Assembly: GCA_019240115.1 (NCBI GenBank)
Contig: JAFAYV010000038.1
Coordinates: forward strand, 1 to 64,000
DNA: 64,000 nucleotides
Direction of reading: 5' to 3'
DNA from: Solirubrobacterales bacterium
GTDB lineage: Bacteria > Actinomycetota > Thermoleophilia > Solirubrobacterales > Solirubrobacteraceae
A program made the position numbers and the translations under genes. The notes under the pieces were generated by a model. That model worked only from the letters and a program-made list of their open reading frames with translations. It had not been told where the DNA came from and ran no database searches. The stretch's first letter is position 1; each line of letters begins with the position of its first letter. Shown piece after piece: positions 6,947 to 15,268 of this stretch.

Positions 6947-8266
6947 ATGAGTGTCGATGTCACCCAAGCCCAGGAGACCGTTTTCGTCAGCGAGTTCAGC
7001 GACGGCGTGCTCGGCCCCGGCCGCCCACCGGCGGGCATGGTGCGCGACGGCGGTCACATCGCGGCCAACACCGCGCCCGGCTGCTGGGGGCCGATGATCA
7101 CCCCGTCGATCCGCGGCGGCCACGAAGTGACCCGCCCGGTGCTCGTTGAGGGAGCCGAGGTCGGCGACGCCGTTGCCATCCACATCAAGGACATCGTCGT
7201 GACCTCCCTGGCCACGGCGTCGGGCAACGACCAGGCGATGGAGGGCCGCTTCCTCGCCGACCCCTACTGTGCGGCGAAGTGTGCGGATTGCGGCACGATG
7301 TACGAGCCGACGCGGATCGAGGGCATCGGCCCGGAGTCAATTCGCTGTGCCAACTGCGGCGCGGACGCGGCTCCGTTCACCTTCACCAACGGCTACACGA
7401 TCGGCTTTGACGAGCATCGCTCGGTCGGGGTGACCTTGCCCGAACCCGCGGCGAGCAAGCTGGCCCGCGACGCCCGCCGCTACGCGGCGCTGCCTGCGGG
7501 CTCGAAGCAGAACCCGATCCTCACCTTCGCCCCCCACGACATCGTCGGCATGGTAGGCCGGCTGCGGCCGTTCATGGGCCAGCTCGGCACCACGCCGTCA
7601 ATCGACATGCCCGACTCCCACAACGCTGGCGACTTCGGCTCGTTCCTCGTCGACGCCCCGCACGAGTACGCGCTGTCCGCCGAGCAGCTCGACGAGCACC
7701 GCACCGATGGCCACATGGACATCGACGCCGTCCGCGACGGGGCGATCCTCGTGTGCCCGGTGAAGGTTCCTGGCGCGGGCGTCTATCTCGGCGACATGCA
7801 CGCCATGCAGGGCGACGGCGAGATCGCCGGTCACACCTGCGATGTCTCGGGCACCGTGACTCTCCAGGTGCACGTCCTCAAGCGGTTGGCGCTTGACGGC
7901 CCAGTGCTCTTCCCGGTCGCCGCCGACCTGCCCTTCCTGGCCCGGCCGTTGAGCGAACGTGAGCGCGAGCGCGCGCTCGCCGTCGCCCGCGCGCACGGCG
8001 TCGAGCAACTCGAGCGCACCGCGCCGGTCTCGGTTGTGGGCACCGGTCCCGATCTCAACAGCGCGACCGACAACGGCCTGGCCCGCGCCGCCGAGCTGCT
8101 CGAGTGCACCGTTCCCGAGGTGATGAACCGGGCGACGGTCACGGGCGCGATCGAGATCGGTCGCCATCCCGGGGTGGTCCAGGTCACCTTCCGGGCCCCC
8201 GCCGAGGCGCTGGAGCGCAGGGGGTTGCTGGGGCTCGCCGAGGAGCAGTACGGGCCGACCCGCTGA
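6947..8266 (+). CDS. acetamidase/formamidase-family amidase with zinc ribbon
   Basis: A 439-residue protein of the FmdA_AmdA family, cytoplasmic enzymes that release ammonia from formamide or short aliphatic amides. Family landmarks include TAPGCWGPMITPSIRGG, DMPDSHNAGDFGS, VYLGDMHAMQGDGEIAGHTC and the C-terminal NRATVTGAIEIG region. An inserted zinc-ribbon-like segment (C108-x3-C112-x2-C115, later C134-x2-C137) is visible. A strong AGGAGGAAG site lies 6 bases before the ATG. Substrate cannot be told from sequence. Confidence 0.85.
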   Translation: MSVDVTQAQETVFVSEFSDGVLGPGRPPAGMVRDGGHIAANTAPGCWGPMITPSIRGGHEVTRPVLVEGAEVGDAVAIHIKDIVVTSLATASGNDQAMEGRFLADPYCAAKCADCGTMYEPTRIEGIGPESIRCANCGADAAPFTFTNGYTIGFDEHRSVGVTLPEPAASKLARDARRYAALPAGSKQNPILTFAPHDIVGMVGRLRPFMGQLGTTPSIDMPDSHNAGDFGSFLVDAPHEYALSAEQLDEHRTDGHMDIDAVRDGAILVCPVKVPGAGVYLGDMHAMQGDGEIAGHTCDVSGTVTLQVHVLKRLALDGPVLFPVAADLPFLARPLSERERERALAVARAHGVEQLERTAPVSVVGTGPDLNSATDNGLARAAELLECTVPEVMNRATVTGAIEIGRHPGVVQVTFRAPAEALERRGLLGLAEEQYGPTR

Positions 8267-8554
8267 ACGCTGACCCGTGCAGGCGCCCTGGTCCCTCCCC
8301 GCCGGGCGGGAGCCGTCGAAGACCGCCACGTGCAGCGCCTCAGTCCCCACGGCCACGAGCGCATCACCCGCACCGGCCGTTACCTCAAGCCGGGCCCAGC
8401 ACGCCAGCTGCAACCACCGCCCGCAGAGGCTCGTGGCGTCGCAGTGGTCGAAACCCTCGACGGACACGACGCCCACCGGGCAGCCAGCATCGCCTCACCG
8501 GTCCTCGAAGGCAGTGTCCTAGAAATTGTGTAGGCATGAACGAAAGCGACGCTC
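8267..8554. other. gap without a supported gene
   Basis: About 290 bases follow the amidase. A minus-strand open frame here (GDALVAVGTEALHVAVFDG) vaguely recalls a SnoaL-like C-terminus and might belong with the SnoaL fragment at 8826-9045, but the match is too weak to call. Confidence 0.4.
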
Positions 8555-8820
8555 ATGCCTTCAACCCAACAGAAGAAGTTCCTCGAGTCAGCGACTGGCC
8601 TTGACTCGGGGGGAGCCGGCGGCGAGCCGCTAGGCGAGCCGCCGGCGACCCCGCCGACAGTTCGGCGAGGTTTGAAGCTGGGCACGCGCACAGTCGATGA
8701 CGCCGTGGGTCGCGCGAGATGGCTCGGCGAGGGTCGGATCCCGGATGAGGTGATGGACCAGCTGTTTGCCAGCGCTTCGACCGAGGAGGAGATCGCTGGG
8801 GCCGGCGGGCTGCGCGCCGA
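8555..8820 (+). pseudogene. IS256 (Mutator)-family transposase, N-terminal fragment
   Basis: Residues near the end of this frame read DEVMDQLFASASTEEEIAGA followed by GGL, matching the N-terminal segment of IS256-type transposases (typically D-x-L-L-A-G-x-T-x-E-E-I-A-G-P-G-G-L). Homology ends abruptly near 8820; the catalytic DDE domain is absent. The boundary coincides with the broken end of a SnoaL-like gene on the other strand, suggesting insertion and later deletion. Confidence 0.6.
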
Positions 8821-8825
8821 GCGTC

Positions 8826-9045
8826 CTCGAGTTGGTGCAGGTAGCGGAAGCTGCCGCCATCTCCGAGTACCCGCTCGCCCGCCCGGAGAACCTTCAACAC
8901 CTGCTCGCGCCCCTCGTACGGCTTGAACACGACCGGGCTGCGGAAAGTCACGTCCTCGTGAAACAGGTCGCGAGCCTGGTCTACGTTCCCCTGCTCGACG
9001 GCGGCGCGAACGCGATCTGAGAGCCTGAGCCCGGGGGAGCCTAGC
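8826..9045 (-). pseudogene. SnoaL-like (NTF2 fold) gene fragment
   Basis: The frame reads SDRVRAAVEQGNVDQARDLF, then HEDVTFRSPVVFKPYEGREQ and FRYLHQLEDA, the first half of a SnoaL/NTF2-like protein. No start codon with a ribosome site is present upstream, and the homology stops at the IS256 fragment. It is likely a dead gene cut by the insertion. Confidence 0.55.
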
Positions 9046-9074
9046 GTCCGTCAGCCGGCGCTGTATCAGCGCGG

Positions 9075-9175
9075 CGAAGATCGCGGCCAAGCGAAGGCGG
9101 CCGCTACAGCACCGGCTTGACGCGGCGACATTGCGGCCAAGCGAAAGTCGGCCGCTACAGCACCGGCCTGACGCC
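9075..9175. repeat. direct repeat of an SDR gene 3' end
   Basis: About 42 bp at 9075-9122 recurs with few changes at 9132-9175 (shared GCGGCCAAGCGAA and GGCCGCTACAGCACCGGC). The right copy contains the last codons and stop of the SDR gene (VRPVL-stop); the left copy repeats the same codons (VKPVL-stop) outside the gene. The unit therefore derives from a gene terminus. Confidence 0.85.
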
Positions 9176-9922
9176 CCAGCCACCGTCGACGGCGAGCTCC
9201 GCGCCGGTTATGAAGCCCGCCGCGTCCGAGCACAGGAACAGCACCGCGTTGGCGAAATCCTCCGGGGTTCCGACCCGGCCGATCGCGGTCAGCGAGGCGA
9301 TGCGGTCCTCCGGGATGCCAAACGATTTCCAGGCCTCGAGCGCCATCTCCGAGCGGATGTGAGCGCCGACAATCCAGTTCACGCGGACATCGTCGGAGCC
9401 ACCCTCGTTAGCGGCGGAGCGGCTGAGGCCGGCGATCCCCGCCTTGACCGCGCTGTAGGCACCGTTGGTCGGCACGCCGAACTCGGTTCCCGACCGCGAG
9501 CTGGCGTTGACGATCGCTCCGCCGCCGGTGTCCGCCATCGCCGCCATCTCGTGCTTGAGGCAGAGAAACGCCCCGCGGAGGCTGGTGTACAGCACCCGCT
9601 CGAAATCCTCGACCGGGAAATCCACCAGCGCCCCGGTCAGCTCGAGGGCTGCGGCGTTGAACGCGCAGTCGAGCGACCCGTGGCGTTCGAGGGTGCTCCT
9701 CACGAGCGCCTCGACCTGGTCCTCCTCGAGGACGTCGGCGTGAACGTAACTCGCCTGACCGCCGGCATCGATGATGCCCTGCGCGACCCGCTCACCGCGG
9801 TCCTCGCGGCGTCCCGCGAGCACCACCTTGGCGCCCAGCCGGGCAAATCCCTCGGCGGTCGCCTGCCCGATGCCCGAGGTTCCACCGACCACGAGCGCCA
9901 CCTTGCCGTCAAACGAAATCAA
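9155..9922 (-). CDS. SDR-family oxidoreductase
   Basis: A 255-residue classical short-chain dehydrogenase, cytoplasmic and NAD(P)-dependent. The cofactor motif appears as GGTSGIG (13-19), with NAAA at about 89-92, catalytic Ser near 141 and YSAVK with Y156/K160. The C-terminal AELAVDGGWG is typical. The usual N-x-V-x-P-G after the active site is replaced by NWIVGAHIR, which may affect substrate or cofactor contacts. An AGGAGG site precedes the ATG. It follows the methyltransferase with a 1-nt gap and is probably co-translated. Substrate unknown. Confidence 0.85.
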   Translation of the reverse strand: MISFDGKVALVVGGTSGIGQATAEGFARLGAKVVLAGRREDRGERVAQGIIDAGGQASYVHADVLEEDQVEALVRSTLERHGSLDCAFNAAALELTGALVDFPVEDFERVLYTSLRGAFLCLKHEMAAMADTGGGAIVNASSRSGTEFGVPTNGAYSAVKAGIAGLSRSAANEGGSDDVRVNWIVGAHIRSEMALEAWKSFGIPEDRIASLTAIGRVGTPEDFANAVLFLCSDAAGFITGAELAVDGGWGVRPVL

Positions 9923-9923
9923 C

Positions 9924-10733
9924 TCATTTCCTCCTTGCGGTTTGCGCGTGCGAGGCCCCCTTGCTGGCCAAGGCGATCCGTTCGTTCCCGACGCTCAAGA
10001 CCGGGACGCCGTAGCGAGGCGCGACGTACTCGAAGCCAACGTCTTCGAGAAGGGCGAACTGGTGATCGGCCAGCACCTCGGTGAACTCATCGGGGGTGAA
10101 CCGAGATTTCGCCGGCTCACCGGCCTTATCCGCCATCGTGCGAAACCCGGAGGAGACAGCACGCGCGTCAGCGGGCCAGGTGTCTGCTGGCGTCGCGTAG
10201 GAAACCGCGAGCAACGACGGAGGGAGGCCGCGCAGCGTGACGGCGATCGCATCCAGCGAGAGGTATGGGGTCACCCCGAGCCAGCTGATGAACGTCTCGT
10301 CCGCGCCCAACCCGGCCCGGCTGAGCCCGTCTGTGATCGATTCCACCTCGAAGTCAACCGGCACCCATACGAGCTCCGGCGGCGTCGCGATCCCCAGAGC
10401 CTCGAGACGAGACCGCTTCCACGCCTGGGTCGCGGGATGGTCGACCTCAAACACCCGCACGCCCTCTGTCTGCCACCAGGCGAAGGAATCAAGCCCCGCA
10501 CTCAGGGCCACGTATTGCTCGGCTCCCGAGCTGGCCAGCCAGTCCTCAGTGATGCGCGAGCGGGCGGACACGCACGTGGCCAGTACAGCCGCGCGCTCGC
10601 CAAATGCCGTCCGCGCGCTCGCTGCCGGCGCCTCCGCCTCGCACCCGACAAACGGCCATGCCAACCAGTCTGTCAAAACCGCCCGCGGGCCGTGCATGAG
10701 CAGGTGCGATTTCCTCCCGCCCGCCGCGAGCAT
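9924..10733 (-). CDS. class I SAM methyltransferase, LCM/PPM-type
   Basis: About 269 residues of the actinobacterial family related to leucine carboxyl methyltransferase. The SAM site is in YVALSAGLDSFAWW, followed by VFEVDHPATQAWKRSRL, and FISWLGVTPYLSLDA matches the family's conserved W-x-G-V-x-x-Y-L. Recognisable homology extends upstream of the first ATG (DLAHGPPSRTA, to about 10770), but that frame has no ATG, GTG or TTG there. The start is therefore uncertain, or the 5' end has a small lesion. The SDR follows directly. Confidence 0.75.
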   Translation of the reverse strand: MLAAGGRKSHLLMHGPRAVLTDWLAWPFVGCEAEAPAASARTAFGERAAVLATCVSARSRITEDWLASSGAEQYVALSAGLDSFAWWQTEGVRVFEVDHPATQAWKRSRLEALGIATPPELVWVPVDFEVESITDGLSRAGLGADETFISWLGVTPYLSLDAIAVTLRGLPPSLLAVSYATPADTWPADARAVSSGFRTMADKAGEPAKSRFTPDEFTEVLADHQFALLEDVGFEYVAPRYGVPVLSVGNERIALASKGASHAQTARRK

Positions 10734-11023
10734 CGCCGTCCGGCTCGGCGGCCCGTGTGCGAGATCCCGGACCGCTCCATTTCGCCATCCTAACCCCGCC
10801 GACGTATCTCAGCCGCTCGGTGTGCGTCCGGCAACGGCGGTGAAAGCGATGCTCCGGGTCCACCACCCGGGATTGGCCCAGTGGGCGAGGAACGTGTCGA
10901 TCGACTCGTCATCCCGGAGTTCCGCAGAAGCGAGGCACACGACGATCCGAGAAACTCGCTGTGAGCAGGGTTTTACGGGCAGGATCGGCCTGTGGGGGCC
11001 GTGTGTCTACAGGGCTGCGGGGG
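10734..11023. other. gap upstream of the methyltransferase
   Basis: No complete gene. A minus-strand frame ending at 10809 reads LRDDESIDTFLAHWANPGWW then TRSIAFTAVAG and a stop. It looks protein-like but has no start codon; it may be the C-terminal fragment of an unidentified gene. Confidence 0.4.
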
Positions 11024-11275
11024 CTATTCGCCGCCGGCGGTGGGCGTGAAGTCGTAGAACTTCGGGGGTTCGCGCAGCCCCAGCGCGGTGAGGATGGGTC
11101 GCTGGGCGATGGTCAGCTGGGTGCGCTGGGCGACGGTGCCCTGATTGGTGGCCAGGGTGACCAGACCCCGCGGCAACCCTGGTGGGGAGACTTGATGGCC
11201 ACCAGTGGGGAAATCATGGCCACCAGCGGGGAGAAACATGGCCACGGTTGGGGAGAATCAGATGGCCATTGACAC
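11024..11275. mobile_element. probable IS terminus with four internal repeats
   Basis: GGGGA followed after 6-7 bases by ATGGCCA recurs at 11184, 11207, 11228 and 11250 (spacing 21-23 bp). Multiple short terminal repeats of this kind are typical of IS21-like ends. A minus-strand frame (stop at 11024) ending in LTALGLREPPKFYDFT may be the tail of a transposase, but I cannot assign its family. No intact transposase is present. Confidence 0.4.
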
Positions 11276-11408
11276 CGCCGGCGAGCAGCTGCCCGGAGCG
11301 CGCTACCGCCGACACCTGCTGTGGCGTTACTCACTCGTCTGGGCCAAGCCGGCGTCCTGACTCATCGCCGATCGGGGATCGACCCCGGAGGGGCTGTTCA
11401 TGTGCGCG

Positions 11409-11732
11409 TCAAGTCTGGACGCGAACGTCCTCGGCCCGGTGGCGGCCGTGATCCTGGATCGCGCCGTTCCAGACGAAGCTGACCCGGTGGCCGGCCCGGA
11501 GCGTCCGGTAGGCATCGGCGACGATATGGGCGAAGTGGACGAACAGCACTTCGCCGTCGTCCGCGGTGATCCGGCCATAGCCCTTGTCGTCCTTGAACCA
11601 CCGCACCGTCGCACATCGCCGCACGCCGAGCAGCTCCGGCCGACGGATATCGAGGTCGTTGTGGATGATCTGAGCGTATGACCCGACGAGGCTGCCGCTT
11701 GAGGATCCCTCGTTGAAAACGGCGCGGTTCAT
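11409..11732 (-). CDS. cold-shock domain protein with N-terminal extension
   Basis: A 107-residue protein. The cold-shock domain occupies about 41-105: ATVRWFKDDKGYGRI (RNP1-like), then DDGEVLFVHFAHI (RNP2-like), ending RVSFVWNGAIQDHGRHRAED. Such proteins bind single-stranded RNA or DNA as chaperones. The 40-residue N-terminal extension is unusual for a CspA-like protein (about 67 residues) and has no recognisable motif. Monocistronic by position. Confidence 0.8.
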   Translation of the reverse strand: MNRAVFNEGSSSGSLVGSYAQIIHNDLDIRRPELLGVRRCATVRWFKDDKGYGRITADDGEVLFVHFAHIVADAYRTLRAGHRVSFVWNGAIQDHGRHRAEDVRVQT

Positions 11733-11771
11733 GCGCTACCGCCGATCTGACGCGGCGTGGAAATGTTGGGC

Positions 11772-11965
11772 ATGGGGTCCTCCCAGACGTTGAGCGAAGC
11801 TGACCGGCGGATCGTCGCGGTGTGGGCGGCGGACTGCGCAGAGCGGGTGCTGGGACTGTTCGAGGCAGAAGCTCCGGGCGATAGCCGGCCCCGTGAGGCC
11901 ATCGCCCAGACACGGGCCTTTGCCCGTGGCGAGCTTCGCGTCGCGCAGGAGATCCGTCACCGTTT
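11772..11965 (+). pseudogene. putative-immunity-protein-like fragment
   Basis: The segment LSEADRRIVAVWAADCAERV, LGLFEAEAPGDSRPREAIAQ and TRAFARGELRVAQ resembles the N-terminal half of small helical proteins annotated as putative immunity protein in actinobacteria. After about 11965 the homology is lost although the frame stays open, and the open frame runs antisense through a DUF899 gene, so the real gene is truncated. Start could be ATG 11772 or GTG 11757. Inferred to be decayed. Confidence 0.45.
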
Positions 11966-12125
11966 CGTCGGCGGTGGTGCTGCTCGGGGAGGAGATCCGC
12001 TGGCAGCTCGGCCGTATGTCCGCGGCGGTCAGAGCCGCTACAACCCCATACGGTGCACGCTCAGCCATCAGGCGAGGTCGGCCACAGGATCAGCACCGTG
12101 GGCAGCGCCTGAGCGCAGCGGCCAC

Positions 12126-12845
12126 TCATTGGTAGTTCAGACGTGGCGCGTTCTCCTGGGGCCGGCCTTCAGGCGTGCAGTCGAGGATGTTCCAGTAGGG
12201 CCACATGAAGTCGACGTGGCGCGATTCCTCGCCGTCGCGGTGCGCGGTCCAGAACAGCTCAGAGCTCCACCAGTGGTAGATCTGGCTGTTGCGGCGGACG
12301 AACACGGTGGCGATGGGCCACTGGCGGCCCCGCTCGTCTTCGGCGCCATAGTCTTGATTGAACGTGTTCTGCCCCGTGGAGAGCATCCGGATGTCTGCCC
12401 AGCCACGGCTGTAGGCATGCGCTCGGAAGTGCTCGATCGGCGCCTTGGCCGACACCACGAGGTTGATCCGCTGGGTCAGGTGCTGGGCCTGTCCGGCGAC
12501 GGCATCGACGATCGAGGTGCAGTTGGGGCACGGTGAGCCGATCGGATTGCCGTCCGGACCGGTGATGAACATGAAGCTGTAGACAAACAGCGTGTCCTTG
12601 CGGTCTTCGAAGAGCTCTGACAGCCTGACTGCGCGGCGGCTTCCGGAGCGGGTGTCCCATTCCTGGAACACGTAATCGCTCGGAACTTGGCCTCCCAGCG
12701 GCAGTTGACGTCGCTGTTGCGCGAGCTTCTCAGTGCGGTCGCGCACGTCCTTCTCGGCGCGCAGGAGCTCGTCGCGCGCTTGGCGGTACTCCTCCGATTC
12801 ACCCGGAAACCGGACGTCGTGGAGATGCTCGGCCCGTGGCGTCAT
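12126..12845 (-). CDS. DUF899-family thioredoxin-like protein (b)
   Basis: A 239-residue DUF899 protein with N-terminal helices (YRQARDELLRAEKDVRDRTE), then FVYSFMFITGPDGNPIGSPC with a C-P-N-C motif at the position expected of a thioredoxin-like active site. The C-terminal NILDCTPEGR matches the family's LLDLTPxGR. Its ATG overlaps the stop of the upstream DUF899 gene (ATGA), so the paralogues are translationally coupled. Role unknown; redox function is inferred from fold and cysteines. Confidence 0.8.
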   Translation of the reverse strand: MTPRAEHLHDVRFPGESEEYRQARDELLRAEKDVRDRTEKLAQQRRQLPLGGQVPSDYVFQEWDTRSGSRRAVRLSELFEDRKDTLFVYSFMFITGPDGNPIGSPCPNCTSIVDAVAGQAQHLTQRINLVVSAKAPIEHFRAHAYSRGWADIRMLSTGQNTFNQDYGAEDERGRQWPIATVFVRRNSQIYHWWSSELFWTAHRDGEESRHVDFMWPYWNILDCTPEGRPQENAPRLNYQ

Positions 12846-13624
12846 ACTGGTTGCAGGTCGTCGGAGCGGCCAGCGCGGATGCGGGACCATTGAGCGATGG
12901 GGCGTCCGTTCGTGCGGTAGGGATTGGGTTCGGTCGTGTTGCGCCCCCATCGCTTCGGCCAGCCGTTGGGCGAGTCCTCCCAGGCTTCCTGGCGGCCATA
13001 CACGGTCCGGTCCAGCAACGGGTAGCTGTTTCCCAACGCCTCGGCGCCACGTCCGGTGGTCCAGTAGGTCTCGAACACCCGGTCGTCCTGGCGCAGGTAG
13101 CACACGAGGTAGAACCGGTTGAAGGTGCGCCCAGCGAGCAGCCGCTCGGCGGAGTCGAGCATCGAATACCACGGCATCTCCAATCCCAGGAAGTCCCGGT
13201 AGCGGATGCTCTCCTCGTAGGGCCCCTGGCAGAGCGTGGCGTAGGTGACCTCGCGCGAGTGCAGGTAGGAGAGTTCCCGGACCTGACCGTTGTAGTAGGT
13301 GCACCCTTCGCACTGCTCGGCGGCAGGTTGGCCCGGGTACCACATGTGGAAGTAGGCGATCAGCTGTCGTCGGCCCTCGAAGGCGTCCAGCAGCGTCAGC
13401 GGGCCGTCGGGGCCGACCAGCCCGATGGTGGAGTCGACCTCCACCATCGGCAGCCGGCGGCGAGCGGCGGCGAGTGCGTCCCCTTCACGGGTGTGCGCCT
13501 TCTCTCTGACCCGAACCGAGTCAAGCTCGGTCTGGAACGCGTCTCGGTCCACGATCGGCGGGATCCCGACCGCGTCGGCTATCCCGGCCTGCGCCGCTCG
13601 TGGCTGCTCGTTCATATCCGTCAT
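12842..13624 (-). CDS. DUF899-family thioredoxin-like protein (a)
   Basis: A 260-residue DUF899 protein: VREKAHTREGDALAAARRRL then PMVEVD, followed by YFHMWYPGQPAAEQCEGCTY with a C-E-G-C motif. It is a diverged paralogue of the next gene and lies 47 bp downstream of an MFS pump. The three genes probably form one operon, divergent from the ECF sigma factor at 15269. Confidence 0.8.
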   Translation of the reverse strand: MTDMNEQPRAAQAGIADAVGIPPIVDRDAFQTELDSVRVREKAHTREGDALAAARRRLPMVEVDSTIGLVGPDGPLTLLDAFEGRRQLIAYFHMWYPGQPAAEQCEGCTYYNGQVRELSYLHSREVTYATLCQGPYEESIRYRDFLGLEMPWYSMLDSAERLLAGRTFNRFYLVCYLRQDDRVFETYWTTGRGAEALGNSYPLLDRTVYGRQEAWEDSPNGWPKRWGRNTTEPNPYRTNGRPIAQWSRIRAGRSDDLQPV

Positions 13625-13671
13625 CGTTCCTCCCTTTCTCTGAGGTCGCGCACTGTCGGATTTGCGATGTA

Positions 13672-15126
13672 TCAGCTGGTCGCAGCGAGTGTGTCTGGGC
13701 TCGCGGAGTTTTCGGTCTGCCGGGGTGCGGCTCGACGGATCAGCGCGATGATCACCGGAGCCCCGATCAGGGCGGTCGCTCCGAGCACGAGAAACGCGTG
13801 CTGAAAGCCGCCGGTGAGGGCAGCCGGAGCAGCGTTGCCGGTGTGCAGCAGCACCACGGTTTGGCTCGCGGCAATGCTTGACGCGATCGCGGTCCCCAGT
13901 GCTCCGCCGAGCTGCTCAGAGGTGTTCAACAGCGCCGACGCCAGACCCGCTTGGTCCTCTCCGACCCCGCTGAGCGCGGCGATCGAGATCGGGATGAACG
14001 AGAACGCGGTCCCAGCACCGGCGACCGCAATGGGCCCGGCGAGGTTCTGAATGAAGTGACCGTGGACAGGCACCTGGCTCGCCCAGATGATGCCGGCGCC
14101 AATCATGCCCAGACCGGCTGCCATCACGGCCTTCGGCCCAACCCTTGTCACCAGGGATTGCGAAAGGCCAGCGAGCGCCACTGAGGTGACCGATGCGGCC
14201 ATCCACCCGAGTCCGGTCTGGAGGGCGCTGTAGTGCAGGACCTCCTGCATGTACAGAGTGCCGATGAAGAAGAACGCGAAGAAGCTGCCACCGAGCAGCA
14301 GCCCGGCGATGTTCGCGCCCGCCAGCGTTCGCCGCCGGAAGATCGACAGCGGCAGGATCGGATCGCTGACCCGATGCTCGATCGCCACGAACGCGGCGAG
14401 TAACGCTACGGCCGCGGCGAGCACCGTCACCGTTCTCGGCGTCCCCCAGCCATAGCTCGGCGCCTGAGAGATCGCCTCGACCAACAGCACCAGCCCGCTA
14501 GTCCCGGCCAGCACGCCGGCGGCATCAAATCGCCGCCGCGCGGTCGCGGGACGGCTGTCGGGAATCATTCTCCGTGTGAGCAGCAGCGCGATCGTCCCGA
14601 TCGGCACGTTTAGGAAGAAGATGTACGGCCAGCCGGCAAAGCGGGTGATTAGGCCACCCATGAGCAGCCCGATCGACGCTCCGCCAGCGCCGAGCGCGCC
14701 CCAGATTCCGAGTGCTTTGTTGCGCTCGGGGCCTTCCTGGAACAGATTCATCACGATCGACAGGGCGGCCGGGAGCATGAATGCCGCACCCAAACCCTGC
14801 ACCGCGCGGCTGACGATCAGGAACACATCGCTAGGCGCGACCGCGCACGACAGCGACGCGGCTGTGAACAGGCCGAGCCCGGCCATAAGGACCTGACGGC
14901 GGCCGACCAAATCGGCCGCCCTGCCGCCGAACATCAGAAAGCCGCCGAACGTGAGTCCGTACGCGGTTGCGACCCATTGCAGGTTCGTGTGCGAGAACTG
15001 CAGGTCGCGGCCGATCGTGGGCAACGCGACGTTGACGATCGTCAGGTCGATCGTCGTCATCAAGTACAGAACCGCGAGCAACGCAAACGCGCGCCAGCGA
15101 TTGAAATGCGGGGGGATGCTCGTCAT
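13672..15126 (-). CDS. DHA2-type MFS drug exporter (14 TM)
   Basis: A 484-residue proton-coupled exporter of the EmrB/QacA type. Motifs are TTIDLTIVNVALPTIGRDL in TM1, GGRAADLVGRRQVL (motif A) and VQGLGAAFMLPAALSIV; about fourteen hydrophobic helices are apparent. The ATG at 15126 is chosen for its GGAGG site 5 bases upstream. It leads a likely operon with two DUF899 genes. Export of a toxic or redox-active compound is an inference from family and neighbours. Confidence 0.88.
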   Translation of the reverse strand: MTSIPPHFNRWRAFALLAVLYLMTTIDLTIVNVALPTIGRDLQFSHTNLQWVATAYGLTFGGFLMFGGRAADLVGRRQVLMAGLGLFTAASLSCAVAPSDVFLIVSRAVQGLGAAFMLPAALSIVMNLFQEGPERNKALGIWGALGAGGASIGLLMGGLITRFAGWPYIFFLNVPIGTIALLLTRRMIPDSRPATARRRFDAAGVLAGTSGLVLLVEAISQAPSYGWGTPRTVTVLAAAVALLAAFVAIEHRVSDPILPLSIFRRRTLAGANIAGLLLGGSFFAFFFIGTLYMQEVLHYSALQTGLGWMAASVTSVALAGLSQSLVTRVGPKAVMAAGLGMIGAGIIWASQVPVHGHFIQNLAGPIAVAGAGTAFSFIPISIAALSGVGEDQAGLASALLNTSEQLGGALGTAIASSIAASQTVVLLHTGNAAPAALTGGFQHAFLVLGATALIGAPVIIALIRRAAPRQTENSASPDTLAATS

Positions 15127-15268
15127 TGCAGCCTCCAACGATTAATGAATTGCGGTTGCGTTCGTTGAGGCGCCAAGCACGACGGAAATTGAGCGGCGAA
15201 TTTCGGGGCCGCCCGTCGTCATGATCTGAGATGACCGCCATGAGGAGCGATGATGCGAGGATCCGGAC

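Noticed and set aside
10809-10941. A small gene upstream of the methyltransferase
   Set aside because: The protein-like frame has no start codon; a first reading with a GTG start was wrong by one base.
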